DNA of 64,000 bases from Mycobacterium sp. Z3061 (GCF_031583025.1 NZ_CP134062.1:4278001-4342000), one strand, 5' to 3'; positions 36,087-45,780 are shown, counted from the stretch's first letter. Notes: generated from the sequence alone by a model not told the origin. Numbers and translations: made by a program.

Positions 36087-37784
36087 GTGAGCCAGCACAG
36101 CACCACGATCCCGTCGGGTCTGCCCGTCATCGACACAAGCGTCGACCTACTGGTGGTCGGCTCGGGCACCGGGCTGGCGGCGGCATTGGCCGCACGGGAG
36201 CTTGGGCTCTCGGTGCTGATCGTGGAGAAGTCGTCTTACGTCGGCGGGTCCACCGCCCGCTCCGGCGGCGCCCTGTGGTTGCCCGCCGGTCCGGTGTTGC
36301 GCGAGGCCGCTGCGGGCGACTCACCGGCCAGGGCCGCCACTTACCTGGACGCGGTGGTCGCGGGGTCGGCGCCGCCGCAGCGATCGGCCGGGTTCGTTCA
36401 GAACCTGTCGGCGACGGTCGAGATGTTGCGCCGCACCACACCGTTGCGGTTCTTCTGGGCCCGTGAGTACTCCGATTACCACCCGGAGGAGCCTGGTGGT
36501 AGCGCGGACGGCCGTACCTGTGAGTGCTATCCGTTCGACACCGCGAAGCTCGGTGAGTACCGCAGCCGGTTGCGGCCCGGTGTGCTGGAAGCCGCGTTCG
36601 CCATCCCGACGACGGGTGCCGACTATCGCTGGATGAATTTGGTCGCCCGGGTACCGCGCAAGGGAATTCCGACGTTCGCCAAACGCATCGCCCAGGGGGC
36701 CGGCGGGTTACTGATCGGACGGCTCTACGCAGCGGGCGGGCAGGGCCTGACCGCGGGCCTGTTCGCCGGTGTGCTGCAAGCCCGCATCCCGATATGGACC
36801 GACACCACGCTGCGGCATTTGGTGATTGACGGCGACCGGGTGACCGGCGCGGTGGTCGAACACGCCGGCCACGACGTGACCGTGACGGCGCGCCGCGGGG
36901 TGGTGCTGGCCACCGGCGGCTTCGACCACAGCATGGATATGCGGTGGAAGTTCCAGTCGGAGTCGCTGGGTGCCAACCTGAGCCTGGGTGCCGACTCCAA
37001 CACCGGCGACGGGATCCGGGTGGGCCAGGAGGCCGGGGCCGACATCGGTCTGATGGATCAGGCGTGGTGGTTCCCGGCCATCGCCCCGTTGCCCGGCAAG
37101 CCGCCCGCGGTGATGCTGGCCGAACGTTCACTGCCGGGCTCGCTGATCGTCAACCAGCATGGTCGCCGGTTCGCCAACGAGGCTTCCGATTACATGACGT
37201 TCGGTCAGCGACTGCTGGAGCTGGAGCGGTCCGGCAACGCCGTCGAGGCGATGTGGATCATCTTCGACCAGCAGTACCGTAATAGCTATGTCTTTGGCGC
37301 AGAACTATTTCCGCGGATGCGGGTACCGCAGGCCTGGTATGCGGCCGGCATCGCCGCCCGCGCCGACAACCTGCCGGATCTGGGCGCGCAGATCGGCGTT
37401 CCGGTGTCAGAATTCACGCAGACGATGACGCGGTTCAACGACAACGCCGCTGCCGGAATCGATCCCGAGTTTCGGCGGGGGCGCAGCGCCTATGACCGGT
37501 ACTACGGCGACCCCACCGTCAAGCCCAATCCCAACCTGCGCCCGTTGCTCAACGGACCCTTCTATGCGGTGCGGATGGTGCTCAGCGACCTGGGGACCTG
37601 CGGCGGGCTGCGGGCCGACGAGCGGGCCCGGGTGTTGCGCGAAGACGGCAGCGTCATCGCCGGGCTCTATGCCGTCGGAAACACGGCGGCCAATGCGTTC
37701 GGTACGACCTACCCGGGCGCGGGCGCGACGATCGCGCAGGGCCTGGTGTACGGGTACATTGCGGCGCACGACGCGGCGAGCTAG
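36087..37784 (+). CDS. kstD: 3-ketosteroid delta-1-dehydrogenase-like flavoprotein (KstD-type)
   Basis: 565 aa from GTG 36087. FAD-binding motif LLVVGSGTGLAAALAARELG with EK closing beta2, SYVGGSTARSGGALWLP, and the conserved C-terminal block FYAVRM...DLGTCGGLRADERARVL, GLYAVGNTAANAFGTTYPGAGATIAQG. Length matches KstD (about 560 aa). It would introduce the C1-C2 double bond of 3-ketosteroids using a quinone or other acceptor. A related 3-keto-4-alkene dehydrogenase (KsdD/KstD3) role is possible. Ends 3 bp from the convergent PadR gene. Confidence 0.88.
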   Translation: MSQHSTTIPSGLPVIDTSVDLLVVGSGTGLAAALAARELGLSVLIVEKSSYVGGSTARSGGALWLPAGPVLREAAAGDSPARAATYLDAVVAGSAPPQRSAGFVQNLSATVEMLRRTTPLRFFWAREYSDYHPEEPGGSADGRTCECYPFDTAKLGEYRSRLRPGVLEAAFAIPTTGADYRWMNLVARVPRKGIPTFAKRIAQGAGGLLIGRLYAAGGQGLTAGLFAGVLQARIPIWTDTTLRHLVIDGDRVTGAVVEHAGHDVTVTARRGVVLATGGFDHSMDMRWKFQSESLGANLSLGADSNTGDGIRVGQEAGADIGLMDQAWWFPAIAPLPGKPPAVMLAERSLPGSLIVNQHGRRFANEASDYMTFGQRLLELERSGNAVEAMWIIFDQQYRNSYVFGAELFPRMRVPQAWYAAGIAARADNLPDLGAQIGVPVSEFTQTMTRFNDNAAAGIDPEFRRGRSAYDRYYGDPTVKPNPNLRPLLNGPFYAVRMVLSDLGTCGGLRADERARVLREDGSVIAGLYAVGNTAANAFGTTYPGAGATIAQGLVYGYIAAHDAAS

Positions 37785-37787
37785 TCA

Positions 37788-38459
37788 CTAGGTCGTGCGT
37801 TTGGCCTCGATCTGCCTCTCCACCTCACGCCAGTAACCCGGGGCGGGGCGCGGCTTGCCGAAACTTCCCTTGCCGGCCTTCGCGAGGATCGCGTCGGTCT
37901 CGTCGATCTCTTTCATCAGTTCCAGGGCGAACTCGCGTTCGGCGGCGTAATGCTTTGCGGCCCAACGCAGGGCGATCACCGAGTACGCCCAGCCCGGCTC
38001 GGCCTCGGCACCCTCGGCGTCCTCCACCGCCTTGCGGTGCCGGGCCTCGACGTACGCCACGTATTCCTGTAGTAGCTCCTTGAGCCGGGCCGGGTTGCTG
38101 AGATGGCCGAACGTGATCCGCAGCAGCATGCTGTGCTTGAGCACCGGCGGATCCAGGGGCGCGTTGTTGGTCCAGTCAATGATTGCGGCCATGCCGGCCT
38201 CGGTGATCCTGTAGAGCCGGCGGCTGCGGGTGCCTTCGTCGCGTTCCACGCGCGAGGTCACCAGCCCGAGGCCCTCCAGCTTCTTCAGCTCGGTGTAGAT
38301 CTGGCTGTAGGACGGACTCCAGTAGTAGAGGTCGACGCTCCAGTCGATCCATTTCTTGAGGTCGTAGCCGGAGACTTCCTCTTCGTAGGACATCATTCCG
38401 AGCAACGCCCAACTGGTGGCAGCGAGTGCCGACTTCACCTTGTCGCTGGGCGGGTTCAC
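37788..38459 (-). CDS. PadR-family transcriptional regulator
   Basis: 223 aa, GTG start. An N-terminal winged helix (SWALLGMMSYEEEVSGYDLKKWI... YSQIYTELKKLEGLGLVTSRVE, RLYRITEAG) is followed by the C-terminal PadR/vir-like helical dimerisation region (about 105-200). PadR proteins repress detoxification or phenolic/steroid genes in response to ligands. Convergent to the KstD-like gene and divergent from the thioesterase, so it may control either. Confidence 0.9.
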   Translation of the reverse strand: MNPPSDKVKSALAATSWALLGMMSYEEEVSGYDLKKWIDWSVDLYYWSPSYSQIYTELKKLEGLGLVTSRVERDEGTRSRRLYRITEAGMAAIIDWTNNAPLDPPVLKHSMLLRITFGHLSNPARLKELLQEYVAYVEARHRKAVEDAEGAEAEPGWAYSVIALRWAAKHYAAEREFALELMKEIDETDAILAKAGKGSFGKPRPAPGYWREVERQIEAKRTT

Positions 38460-38536
38460 GCCGCCAGATTAACAACCCGCAGGTCGGAGTTGACTGATGA
38501 CGGACCGCTCAATGGGACATCGGTGACTGCTCTAGG

Positions 38537-39154
38537 GTGACGGACATGGTGGATTCGTTTGAGTCGATGACTGATTCGTTGCCGGTGTACGAGTCGCTGG
38601 CGGCGTCGGTGCGGCGGTTGATCGACGCGACGATACGCACCGAGGTGGACCACGAGGTCATCGCCGCCGCGGCCGCCAAGATCGACGGTGTCACAGCGGA
38701 ACTCAGCGCCGAATTGATGCCCGGCACGTTCGGCCAACGCGGAATCGATGACGGTCAGGGCATTGCCTCAGGGAATGTCGTTGTCGGCGTTCGCAATCCG
38801 TCAGCTCCCCCGCTGGTGGTTCACCATGAGGACGACGGATCGGTGTGGACGGAGTTCATTCTCGGCGCCGCGTTCGAAGGTCCCATGGGCCACGTGCACG
38901 GCGGTGTCTCGGCAATGATCCTCGATCACATACTCGGAGCCACCGCGCACCGGCCCGGCCGGCCGGCCTACACCGGAACGTTGACGTTGCGGTACCACCA
39001 ACGAACCCCGCTGCTGGAGCCGTTGCGGGCGGACGCGTGGGTGGACCGGGTGGAGGGCGTCAAGACGTTTGCGGTCGGTCAGATCAGCGGCGCCGCGGGC
39101 GTCATGGTGTCCGCCGAAGGCATCTTCATTCATCCGCGGAATCTGAGCGGCTGA
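38537..39154 (+). CDS. Hotdog-fold thioesterase (PaaI-like)
   Basis: 205 aa (GTG 38537; ATG 38546 also possible). The hotdog helix motif GHVHGGVSAMILDHILG occupies about 116-132, followed by GTLTLRYHQRTPLLEPLRADAWV. An extra N-terminal helical region of about 90 residues precedes it. It hydrolyses acyl-CoA esters, plausibly releasing CoA during sterol or fatty acid breakdown. Separate from the PadR gene by a 77-bp divergent gap. Confidence 0.88.
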   Translation: MTDMVDSFESMTDSLPVYESLAASVRRLIDATIRTEVDHEVIAAAAAKIDGVTAELSAELMPGTFGQRGIDDGQGIASGNVVVGVRNPSAPPLVVHHEDDGSVWTEFILGAAFEGPMGHVHGGVSAMILDHILGATAHRPGRPAYTGTLTLRYHQRTPLLEPLRADAWVDRVEGVKTFAVGQISGAAGVMVSAEGIFIHPRNLSG

Positions 39155-39180
39155 GCGGGCAGCGGCCCTATGATCCGTCG

Positions 39181-39693
39181 ATGACGAAGATGATCGGGCT
39201 GCTGGCCGTCCTCGCAACCTGCTGGTTGACGGCATGCGGGTCCCCACAAGCCGCACCGGCCACCTCCTCCGGCACCTCCGCCAAGCCGGCCACTCCCATG
39301 GTGTCCGCCACCAAGCCCGCCGCGCCGACACCACCGTCCACCACGCCGTCCACCAGTGCGCCGGACTGCGTCGGGCTCTCCATCTGCCCGCCCCCGCCAC
39401 CGGACGCCGACGGGAACCCGGCGTGCTTCTACTCCGATGGCTGGCAGGCCATCTCCTCGGGCACCGGCATCGAGGTCTGGTATTTCCATGAGCCGCAGAA
39501 CATGTCGACGCCGGACCAGGTCACCGCGGTGGTCCGCAAGAAGGACGGCAGCACCGAAACCCAGGTCGCCGCAATCGAAGCCGGCCAGCAAGTGCACCGA
39601 TTCGAGTTCCCGGCAATCGACAAGTCCACCGTCGCCGAAGTGCTGTTCGACAGCAGCAGCGGCCGCTGCTTCGTGGTCGGTCCGGGGAGTTAA
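39181..39693 (+). CDS. Putative secreted lipoprotein
   Basis: 170 aa. An N-terminal signal (MTKMIGLLAVLATCW) ends in the lipobox LTAC with the lipidated cysteine near residue 19. A Thr/Ser/Pro/Ala-rich linker (about 20-62) leads to a small domain starting PDCVGLSICPPPPPDADG and containing four further cysteines that could form two disulfides. No catalytic motif. Probably anchored to the outer leaflet of the plasma membrane; function unknown. Confidence 0.82.
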   Translation: MTKMIGLLAVLATCWLTACGSPQAAPATSSGTSAKPATPMVSATKPAAPTPPSTTPSTSAPDCVGLSICPPPPPDADGNPACFYSDGWQAISSGTGIEVWYFHEPQNMSTPDQVTAVVRKKDGSTETQVAAIEAGQQVHRFEFPAIDKSTVAEVLFDSSSGRCFVVGPGS

Positions 39694-40472
39694 GGCCGCT
39701 TACCGTACTCGAGCACCGCTGCTCCGGCGGCGGGCGCGCCTCTGGCGACCACGACCGGCATCGACGTCGATGCGTTGGTGCACAGGATGGTGTGGACCAC
39801 CTCGACGAGGTCCTCGACCGGCATCAGCTTGCCCGGCATACAGCCGCGCGACACCCACAACGGATATGCCTGCATCGCCAGGTCGCGGTCCCACCCGGCG
39901 TTCATCCCCGTCTGCGCGTCACCTTCGCCGCCCGCGCACTCGCCGACGATCAGATTGGTGAAGCCGATGCCGGGATGCTCGGCCCGCCACGCCTCGACCA
40001 GCCGTTCCAGCGCCGCCTTGCTGACCCCGTAGGCGCCCAGACCGGGCCAGGGCGGCCCAAACGTACCGGCGTCGGACGACAGGTAGATCACCTTGCCGCC
40101 TGACGCTGACAGATGCGGCACCGCCGCCGCCGTCGCCAGCGACGCCCCGATGACGTTCGTGTCGAAGATGCGCCGCCAGGTCTGGGCATCGGTCTCGGCC
40201 AGCGGGACCAGCGGACTGATCGCGGGTGAATATACGAGGTTGTCGATACCGCCCAGCGCTTTGGCGGCCGCGTCGATGCCGGACCGGGCCGACGACTGGT
40301 CGGTGACGTCGCACTCGATGGCGAACGCGCCCGGTCCCGCTTCCTGCGCGGCAGCCTCGATCCGCTCGCGACGCCGAGCGAGCAGCGCAACCTGGTCTCC
40401 GCGCCGGGCCAAGCCGACACCGATGCAGCGTCCCAGCCCGCTCGAGGCTCCAATCACCACTGTTCTTGCCAT
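39690..40472 (-). CDS. Short-chain dehydrogenase/reductase
   Basis: 260 aa from ATG 40472. Cofactor motif IGASSGLGRCIG near the N terminus, with ARRR after strand beta2 favouring NADP(H). Catalytic segment VIYLSSDAGTFGPPWPGLGAYGVSKAALE with Y-x3-K. Substrate unknown. Its stop overlaps the convergent lipoprotein stop by 3-4 bp. Confidence 0.87.
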   Translation of the reverse strand: MARTVVIGASSGLGRCIGVGLARRGDQVALLARRRERIEAAAQEAGPGAFAIECDVTDQSSARSGIDAAAKALGGIDNLVYSPAISPLVPLAETDAQTWRRIFDTNVIGASLATAAAVPHLSASGGKVIYLSSDAGTFGPPWPGLGAYGVSKAALERLVEAWRAEHPGIGFTNLIVGECAGGEGDAQTGMNAGWDRDLAMQAYPLWVSRGCMPGKLMPVEDLVEVVHTILCTNASTSMPVVVARGAPAAGAAVLEYGKRP

Positions 40473-40560
40473 AGCGACCTCCGCCGCCGAGCATGTCACA
40501 CCACCGGAACCCGATGAGAACGGGGTTACCGGTTATGGAGCATGCCATTGTTCAACGGAC

Positions 40561-41346
40561 TCAGCGGCGAGCCTGTTCGAACAGTCCGGGATCGTGCGCG
40601 CACACGATGGTCAATCCGGGTTCGCCACGCTCGTAGAGTTCGGCCAGCCGCTCCTGGTTGTCGCGCAGTTGCCTGCGATCGAAGGCGAACATCCCTTCGT
40701 AGGTGCGCAGCATCAACGGCACACCCGACCCGTCCAGAGTCCCGGAATGGTAGAAGGCGTCCCCGCAGTGCAGCACCCACCGCTCACCGGCCTGCTCACC
40801 GGTTTGGACGGCGACCGCGGCGTGCCCGCGGGTGTGCCCGGGCATGGGCACCAGCACCACACCTTCGCCGATCGCGTCGAGAGGTTCGGCGCAGGCGAAC
40901 CCGCGCCAGGACTCGCCCGCCGCGTCGTGCTCGACCAGCTTGGGCCCGTGCGCCCACTGCACACTGCGGTACCGGAGCCGTTCCCGCAGCGAAGGGGCAT
41001 GCACGGCGCCACGCGCCTCGGCCGCAGTCACGTGCACCTCCGCGTCGGGAAAGTCCGCGAGTCCGCCGATGTGGTCAAAATCGAAGTGGGTCAACACGAT
41101 ATGACGCACGTCGGAAGGCTGGAATCCCAGTTCCGAGATCTGATGCACGGCCGTTTCGCTCGTCTGGAACACCGGCCGGATGGCATGGCGAAACAGCCCG
41201 ACCCGACCGGGATCGCGGCAGTCCTGCACGCCGAAGCCGGTGTCCACCAGGGCAAGTGCGTTGTCCAGCTCCAGCAGCAGAACGTGGCACACCATGCGGG
41301 CCCCCGGCGTGTTCATGGTGCCGCAGTTGAGATGGTGAACCTTCAT
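40561..41346 (-). CDS. Metallo-beta-lactamase-fold hydrolase
   Basis: 261 aa from ATG 41346. Zinc motif HFDFDHIGG (HxxxDH type), later PMPGHTRGH and CGDAFYH supply the remaining histidine and bridging aspartate; IVCAHD near the end gives the last histidine. The layout resembles lactonases of the AiiA/AttM group, fitting hydrolysis of a lactone, though other esters are possible. Overlaps the upstream VOC gene (ATGA), so the two are probably co-translated. Confidence 0.87.
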   Translation of the reverse strand: MKVHHLNCGTMNTPGARMVCHVLLLELDNALALVDTGFGVQDCRDPGRVGLFRHAIRPVFQTSETAVHQISELGFQPSDVRHIVLTHFDFDHIGGLADFPDAEVHVTAAEARGAVHAPSLRERLRYRSVQWAHGPKLVEHDAAGESWRGFACAEPLDAIGEGVVLVPMPGHTRGHAAVAVQTGEQAGERWVLHCGDAFYHSGTLDGSGVPLMLRTYEGMFAFDRRQLRDNQERLAELYERGEPGLTIVCAHDPGLFEQARR

Positions 41347-41858
41347 CCGAGCACCCGGATCGGTTCTGCGCCATCCCATTCGGCGGCTACCTCCCGGACG
41401 TAGGCGAACAGGTGCCCCTTGGGCCCACTGATGTCACTGATCTCGATCACGGTGCCCTGCTCCTGCTCGGTGTCCAGATAGGCGAACCGGCCGCCGATGT
41501 CACCTTCCTGGCCCACCGTGTAGCCGGCCGTCAGGACACGGTCGTACAGGGCCTGGTAGTCGGTGGTCCAGTAGGCGATGTGTTGAGCCCCCTCCCGGCC
41601 GGAATCGAGGAAGTCCTTGTACATCGACGGCGCGTCGTTGCGTTGCTGGATCAGTTCGAGCTGGAGGTCCCCCGAGTTGGCCAGGGCCACACTCATTCTC
41701 AGGTCGGAATCCGTTCCGCGATAGCGGAAGTACTCCGGCATGACGTTCTCGATGTAGAACCACGGACCCACGCCGTGCCGAATCCAGCGGTCCATGGCGG
41801 CCTGGATGTCGCGCACCACATAGCCAAGCTGGTTGACACTGCCGAATATTCGGCTCAC
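41343..41858 (-). CDS. Vicinal oxygen chelate (glyoxalase/dioxygenase-fold) protein
   Basis: 171 aa, GTG 41858. VOC fold marks: [22 protein letters not shown] at the N terminus with paired beta-alpha-beta-beta-beta units, [21 protein letters not shown] in the second unit and [11 protein letters not shown]. Possible metal ligands are the histidine in AQHIAY and the glutamate in VIEISD. It may be an isomerase, epimerase or dioxygenase; activity not assigned. Coupled to the MBL hydrolase. Confidence 0.8.
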   Translation of the reverse strand: MSRIFGSVNQLGYVVRDIQAAMDRWIRHGVGPWFYIENVMPEYFRYRGTDSDLRMSVALANSGDLQLELIQQRNDAPSMYKDFLDSGREGAQHIAYWTTDYQALYDRVLTAGYTVGQEGDIGGRFAYLDTEQEQGTVIEISDISGPKGHLFAYVREVAAEWDGAEPIRVLG

Positions 41859-41936
41859 AGGCTGCCCCTTCGTCGGGTCGACCCACGAAGTTCTACCACG
41901 GCCGCACGCCGGGCAGGGCCCGTATACGGTGGGCCT

Positions 41937-42905
41937 ATGAAATACGTTCAGGTCGAGGGTGTCGGCCAGGTCAGTCGCATCGGCCTGGGCACGTGGCAGT
42001 TCGGCTCGCGAGAGTGGGGTTACGGGGACAACTACGCCTCCGGTGCCGCACGCGACATCGTGCAGCGCGCCCGCGCCCTCGGCGTCACCCTGTTCGACAC
42101 CGCGGAGGTGTACGGCCTGGGCAAGAGCGAACGGATCCTGGGCGAAGCGCTGGGCGATGAGCGCGCCGAGGTGGCGGTCGCCAGCAAGATCTTCCCGGTC
42201 GCACCATTCCCGGCGATCATCAAGCAGCGCGAACGTGCCAGCGCGCGGCGTCTGCAACTGGAGCGCATTCCGCTGTACCAGGTCCACCAGCCCAATCCGG
42301 TGGTCCCCGACTCGGTGATCATGCCCGGTATGCGTGATCTGCTCGACGAAGGAAAGATCGGCGCCGCGGGTGTCTCGAACTACTCGTTGTCGCGGTGGCA
42401 GCAGGCCGATGCCGCGCTCGGGCGCCCAGTCATCAGTAACCAGGTGCACTTCTCGCTGGCTCACCCGCGCGCTCTGGACCACATGGTTCCTTTCGCCGAA
42501 CGCGAGAACCGCATCGTGATCGCCTACAGCCCCCTGGCTCAGGGCCTGCTGGGCGGCAAGTACGGCGTCGACAACCGTCCGGGCGGAGTTCGCGCGGTCA
42601 ACCCGCTGTTCGGCACCGAAAACCTGCGCCGCATCGAACCGCTGCTTCAAACGCTGCGGGACGTCGCGGCCGACGTCGGCGCCCAGCCCGCACAGGTGGC
42701 GCTGGCCTGGTTGATCAGCCTGCCGGGCGTGGTCGCCATACCCGGCGCGTCCAGCGTGGAACAGTTGGAATTCAACGTGGCGGCAGCCGACGTCGAGTTG
42801 CCCACCGAGTCCCGCGACGCGCTCACCGCAGCGGCACGCGCGTTCAAGCCGGCGTCCACCGGACGCTTCCTCACCGACCTGGTACGCGAGAAACTCGGCC
42901 GATAG
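41937..42905 (+). CDS. Aldo/keto reductase (Rv2298-type)
   Basis: 322 aa from ATG 41937. AKR motifs: GLGTWQFGSREWGYGD, FDTAEVYGLGKSERILGEAL (catalytic Asp and Tyr), VASKIFPV (catalytic Lys), YQVHQPNP and the C-terminal IPGASSVEQLEFNVAA cofactor segment. An NADPH-dependent carbonyl reductase. In M. tuberculosis a similar gene, Rv2298, neighbours htpG (Rv2299c), and the same pairing occurs here. Confidence 0.92.
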   Translation: MKYVQVEGVGQVSRIGLGTWQFGSREWGYGDNYASGAARDIVQRARALGVTLFDTAEVYGLGKSERILGEALGDERAEVAVASKIFPVAPFPAIIKQRERASARRLQLERIPLYQVHQPNPVVPDSVIMPGMRDLLDEGKIGAAGVSNYSLSRWQQADAALGRPVISNQVHFSLAHPRALDHMVPFAERENRIVIAYSPLAQGLLGGKYGVDNRPGGVRAVNPLFGTENLRRIEPLLQTLRDVAADVGAQPAQVALAWLISLPGVVAIPGASSVEQLEFNVAAADVELPTESRDALTAAARAFKPASTGRFLTDLVREKLGR

Positions 42906-42906
42906 G

Positions 42907-43122
42907 TCAGCGGGAGACGCGGCGGCGGCTCAACGGGGCGGTGAAGCCGCCGGTGTCGTCGAAGCCGGCCCATTGCCCGTCGTCGCACACTTCCATACGC
43001 CATCCCAGCTGATAGCGGCCGGAAACCGTATCAGCAAACCACCGGTGCGCGTCCTCGGCACTGTCGAAATTCCTGGTCGCGACGATCACACCGTGCGGAT
43101 CGATGGCCCGAAACACAGTCAT
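42907..43122 (-). CDS. Small hypothetical protein
   Basis: 71 aa from ATG 43122. Sequence MTVFRAIDPHGVIVATRNFD with a SAEDAHRWFADT helix and a W-rich strand (LGWRMEVCDDGQWAGFDD) looks like one compact alpha/beta unit. No family recognised. It ends one base after the aldo/keto reductase stop. Codon pattern is consistent with a real gene but there is no further support. Confidence 0.5.
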   Translation of the reverse strand: MTVFRAIDPHGVIVATRNFDSAEDAHRWFADTVSGRYQLGWRMEVCDDGQWAGFDDTGGFTAPLSRRRVSR

Positions 43123-43195
43123 GAGACGCGGATATCCGTTCCGGCCGGCTTTCAATCGCCGATCCCGCACCTGATCCGGACAGCGACACTGAACG

Positions 43196-43228
43196 TGCGC
43201 ACACGACACGCCGCGGCCCGTGTGCGCA
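43196..43228. terminator. Hairpin downstream of htpG
   Basis: TGCGCACACG (43196-43205) pairs with CGTGTGCGCA (43219-43228), a 10-bp stem with a 13-nt loop, starting 31 bp beyond the htpG stop. No T-tract follows on the minus strand, as is common in mycobacteria. Confidence 0.5.
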
Positions 43229-43259
43229 GCGTCAGTTTCGCGGCAGGCGTGTCGGCGAC

Positions 43260-45197
43260 CTACACGGTACGCGTCAGCCGGTCGGCCAACAGCCCGGCAA
43301 AGCGCGCCGGGTCGTCCAGCGAACCACCCTCGGCCAGCAGGGCTATGCCGTAGAGCAATTCGGCCGTCTCGGCGACCGAGGTGTCGTCCGGGCGGTCGGC
43401 ATGAGCCTGCCGCAGACCGGTGACCAGCGGGTGGTTCGGATTGAGTTCCAGGGTCCGTTTGCCGACCGGAACGTCCTGCCCGGACGCCTGGTACAGGCGG
43501 GCCAGAGCGGGGGTGATGCCGAAGGCGTCGGTGATCAGGCAGGCCGGCGAGTCAGTCAGCCGGGTGGACAACCGCACTTCCTTGACGTGTTCGCTCAAGG
43601 TCTCCTTGAGCCAGGTGAGCAGGTCGGCGAACTCTTTCTGCTGCTCTTCGCGCTCCGCCTCCGAGGTCTCTTCGTCGGAGTCCAGATCCACTTCACCCTT
43701 GGCCACCGACTGCAACTGCTTGCCGTCGAACTCGTTGACCACGCCCACCCAGACCTCGTCGACCGGGTCGGTGAGCAGCAGCACCTCGTAACCCTTGGCC
43801 TTGAACGCCTCCAGGTGCGGCGACTTCTCCAGGAGCTGACGGGAAGCACCAGTGGCGTAGAAGATCTGCGTCTGGCCTTCCTTCATCCGCTCGACGTACT
43901 GGGCCAGAGTGGTGGGTTCCTCCTCGCTGTGGGTGGAGGCGAACGAGGAGATGGACAGCAGGGCTTCCTGGTTGTCGAAGTCCGACATCAGGCCCTCCTT
44001 GAGGACCTTGCCGAACTGTGTCCAGAAGGTGCGGTAATCGTCCGGCCGCTCCGCCTGGATCTCCTTGATCGTCGACAACACCTTTTTGGTCAGCCGCCGG
44101 CGGATCGCGTTGATCTGCCGGTCCTTCTGCAAGATCTCGCGGGAAACGTTGAGCGACAAGTCTTGCGCGTCGACGACACCCTTGACGAAGCGCAGATAGA
44201 CCGGCATCAGCTCTTCGCAGTCGGCCATGATGAAGACGCGCTTGACGTAGAGCTGCACGCCGACTTTGGCGTCCTGGTTGAACAGGTCGAAGGGCGCCTG
44301 CGACGGGAGGAACAGCAGCGCCTGGTATTCGAAGGTGCCTTCGGCCTTCATCGCAATGACCTCGAGCGGGTCGTCCCAGGCATGCGCGATGTGCTTGTAG
44401 AACTCCTTGTACTCCTCCTCGGAGACCTCGTCCTTCGGCCTGGCCCACAGGGCCTTCATCGAGTTGAGGGTTTCGGTCTCGATGACGACTTCTTCGTTGG
44501 TCTCCTCGGAGCCTTCTTCTACCGGGACCTGGATGTGTCGCTCCACCTCCATGCGGATGGGCCACGCGATGAAGTCCGAATACTGCTTGACCAGGCTCTT
44601 GAGCTTCCACTCCGAGGTGTAGTCGTGCAGTTCGTCCTCGGCGTCCTCGGGCTTGAGGTGCAGGGTGACCGACGTGCCCTGTGGGGCACCCTCGACCGCT
44701 TCGATCGTGTAGGTGCCCTCGCCGCTGGATTCCCACCTGGTGGCTTCGCTCTCGCCGGCCTTGCGGGTCAGCAGTTCGACCTTGTCGGCCACCATGAACG
44801 ACGAGTAGAAGCCGATGCCGAACTGGCCGATGAGTTCCTCGGACGCTTGAGCGTCCTTGGCGTCCTTGAGTTGTTTGCGCAACTCCGCGGTGCCTGACTT
44901 GGCCAGCGTCCCAATCAGATCCACCACCTCGGCGCGCGTCATGCCGATCCCGTTGTCGCGGATGGTGAGCGTTCTGGCTTCCTTGTCAATCTCGAGTTCG
45001 ATGTGCAGGTCGGACGTGTCCACCTCGAGCTCTTTGTTGCGGAGCGCCTCGATGCGCAGCTTGTCCAGCGCGTCGGAGGCGTTGGAGATCAGCTCCCGAA
45101 GGAACGAGTCCTTGTTGGAGTAGACCGAATGGACCATCAAATCCAGCAGTTGCCGGGCTTCTGCCTGGAATTCCAGCTGCTCGACCTGCGCGTTCAT
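43260..45197 (-). CDS. htpG: Chaperone HtpG (Hsp90)
   Basis: 645 aa. N-terminal GHKL ATPase domain with ELISNASDALDKLR, DNGIGMT, GQFGIGFYSSFMVAD and GTSVTLHL; middle domain with FEYQALLFLPSQAPFD and RVFIMADCEELMPVYLRFVKGVVD; C-terminal dimerisation domain ending near NPNHPLVTGL. Full length for bacterial HtpG. Monocistronic as far as visible, with AGGAGG ahead of the ATG at 45197. It is the counterpart of Rv2299c. Confidence 0.97.
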   Translation of the reverse strand: MNAQVEQLEFQAEARQLLDLMVHSVYSNKDSFLRELISNASDALDKLRIEALRNKELEVDTSDLHIELEIDKEARTLTIRDNGIGMTRAEVVDLIGTLAKSGTAELRKQLKDAKDAQASEELIGQFGIGFYSSFMVADKVELLTRKAGESEATRWESSGEGTYTIEAVEGAPQGTSVTLHLKPEDAEDELHDYTSEWKLKSLVKQYSDFIAWPIRMEVERHIQVPVEEGSEETNEEVVIETETLNSMKALWARPKDEVSEEEYKEFYKHIAHAWDDPLEVIAMKAEGTFEYQALLFLPSQAPFDLFNQDAKVGVQLYVKRVFIMADCEELMPVYLRFVKGVVDAQDLSLNVSREILQKDRQINAIRRRLTKKVLSTIKEIQAERPDDYRTFWTQFGKVLKEGLMSDFDNQEALLSISSFASTHSEEEPTTLAQYVERMKEGQTQIFYATGASRQLLEKSPHLEAFKAKGYEVLLLTDPVDEVWVGVVNEFDGKQLQSVAKGEVDLDSDEETSEAEREEQQKEFADLLTWLKETLSEHVKEVRLSTRLTDSPACLITDAFGITPALARLYQASGQDVPVGKRTLELNPNHPLVTGLRQAHADRPDDTSVAETAELLYGIALLAEGGSLDDPARFAGLLADRLTRTV

Positions 45198-45362
45198 GAG
45201 ATTCCTCCTGAGACGTACTCGGCCCGTGCAAGGGCGACCGGTCCTGAATTTAGCGAGACGGGAATCTGCCGTGATCCGCGGGTATGGGATGTGACGGGGT
45301 GGTTTCGGCGGAGCGCCCGATAGCTAGCCTGGTGTCGTATCCCGCGCGCCGAAGGAAATGCC

Positions 45363-45722
45363 ATGGCTTCCGGAATGTCCGACTCGGCATTCGTCCGGAC
45401 CGTCAACACTCTGGCCGTCGCGTTCATCAATGCGCCGGTAATCGGGGGCGTGGTTCGCCGCGGTCTTGTCGTGATCCGCTACGAGGGCCGCCGCTCGGGC
45501 AAGACATTCGAAATACCGGTGGGCTACCGCCGCCGGGCGGGCGGCGTGCTGATCAATGTGGCCGCACCGAAGGGAAAGTCGTGGTGGCGCAATTTCCTCG
45601 GGTCCGGCCGGCCGATCACGCTGCTGAATTTCGGCGGCACCGACCGCGCCGGCCACGCCGTGGCACACCGCGACGCGCGGGGCCGGGAGTCTTCCGCTGA
45701 GGCTCCCCCGCCGGGGGGATGA
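45363..45722 (+). CDS. DUF385/deazaflavin-nitroreductase-like small protein
   Basis: 119 aa. Residues about 20-95 resemble the split-barrel of F420-dependent DDN-like proteins (VVIRYEGRRSGKTFEIPVGYRRRAGGVLINVA, KSWWRNFLGSGRPITLLNFGG). The C terminus becomes Pro/Gly-rich and seems shorter than the 140-150 aa family norm, so cofactor binding is uncertain. Divergent from htpG and followed 58 bp later by the HAD phosphatase. Confidence 0.65.
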   Translation: MASGMSDSAFVRTVNTLAVAFINAPVIGGVVRRGLVVIRYEGRRSGKTFEIPVGYRRRAGGVLINVAAPKGKSWWRNFLGSGRPITLLNFGGTDRAGHAVAHRDARGRESSAEAPPPGG

Positions 45723-45780
45723 TTTGGCGTGCGATTGCGCCGTAGAGTCTCGGAATTGTCCGGGACGTCGGGAGAAACAG

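Noticed and set aside
38514-38528. GGGACATCGGTGACT near the thioesterase start as a DosR box
   Set aside because: 9 of 12 positions but isolated, partly asymmetric and next to steroid genes without dormancy context; probably chance.
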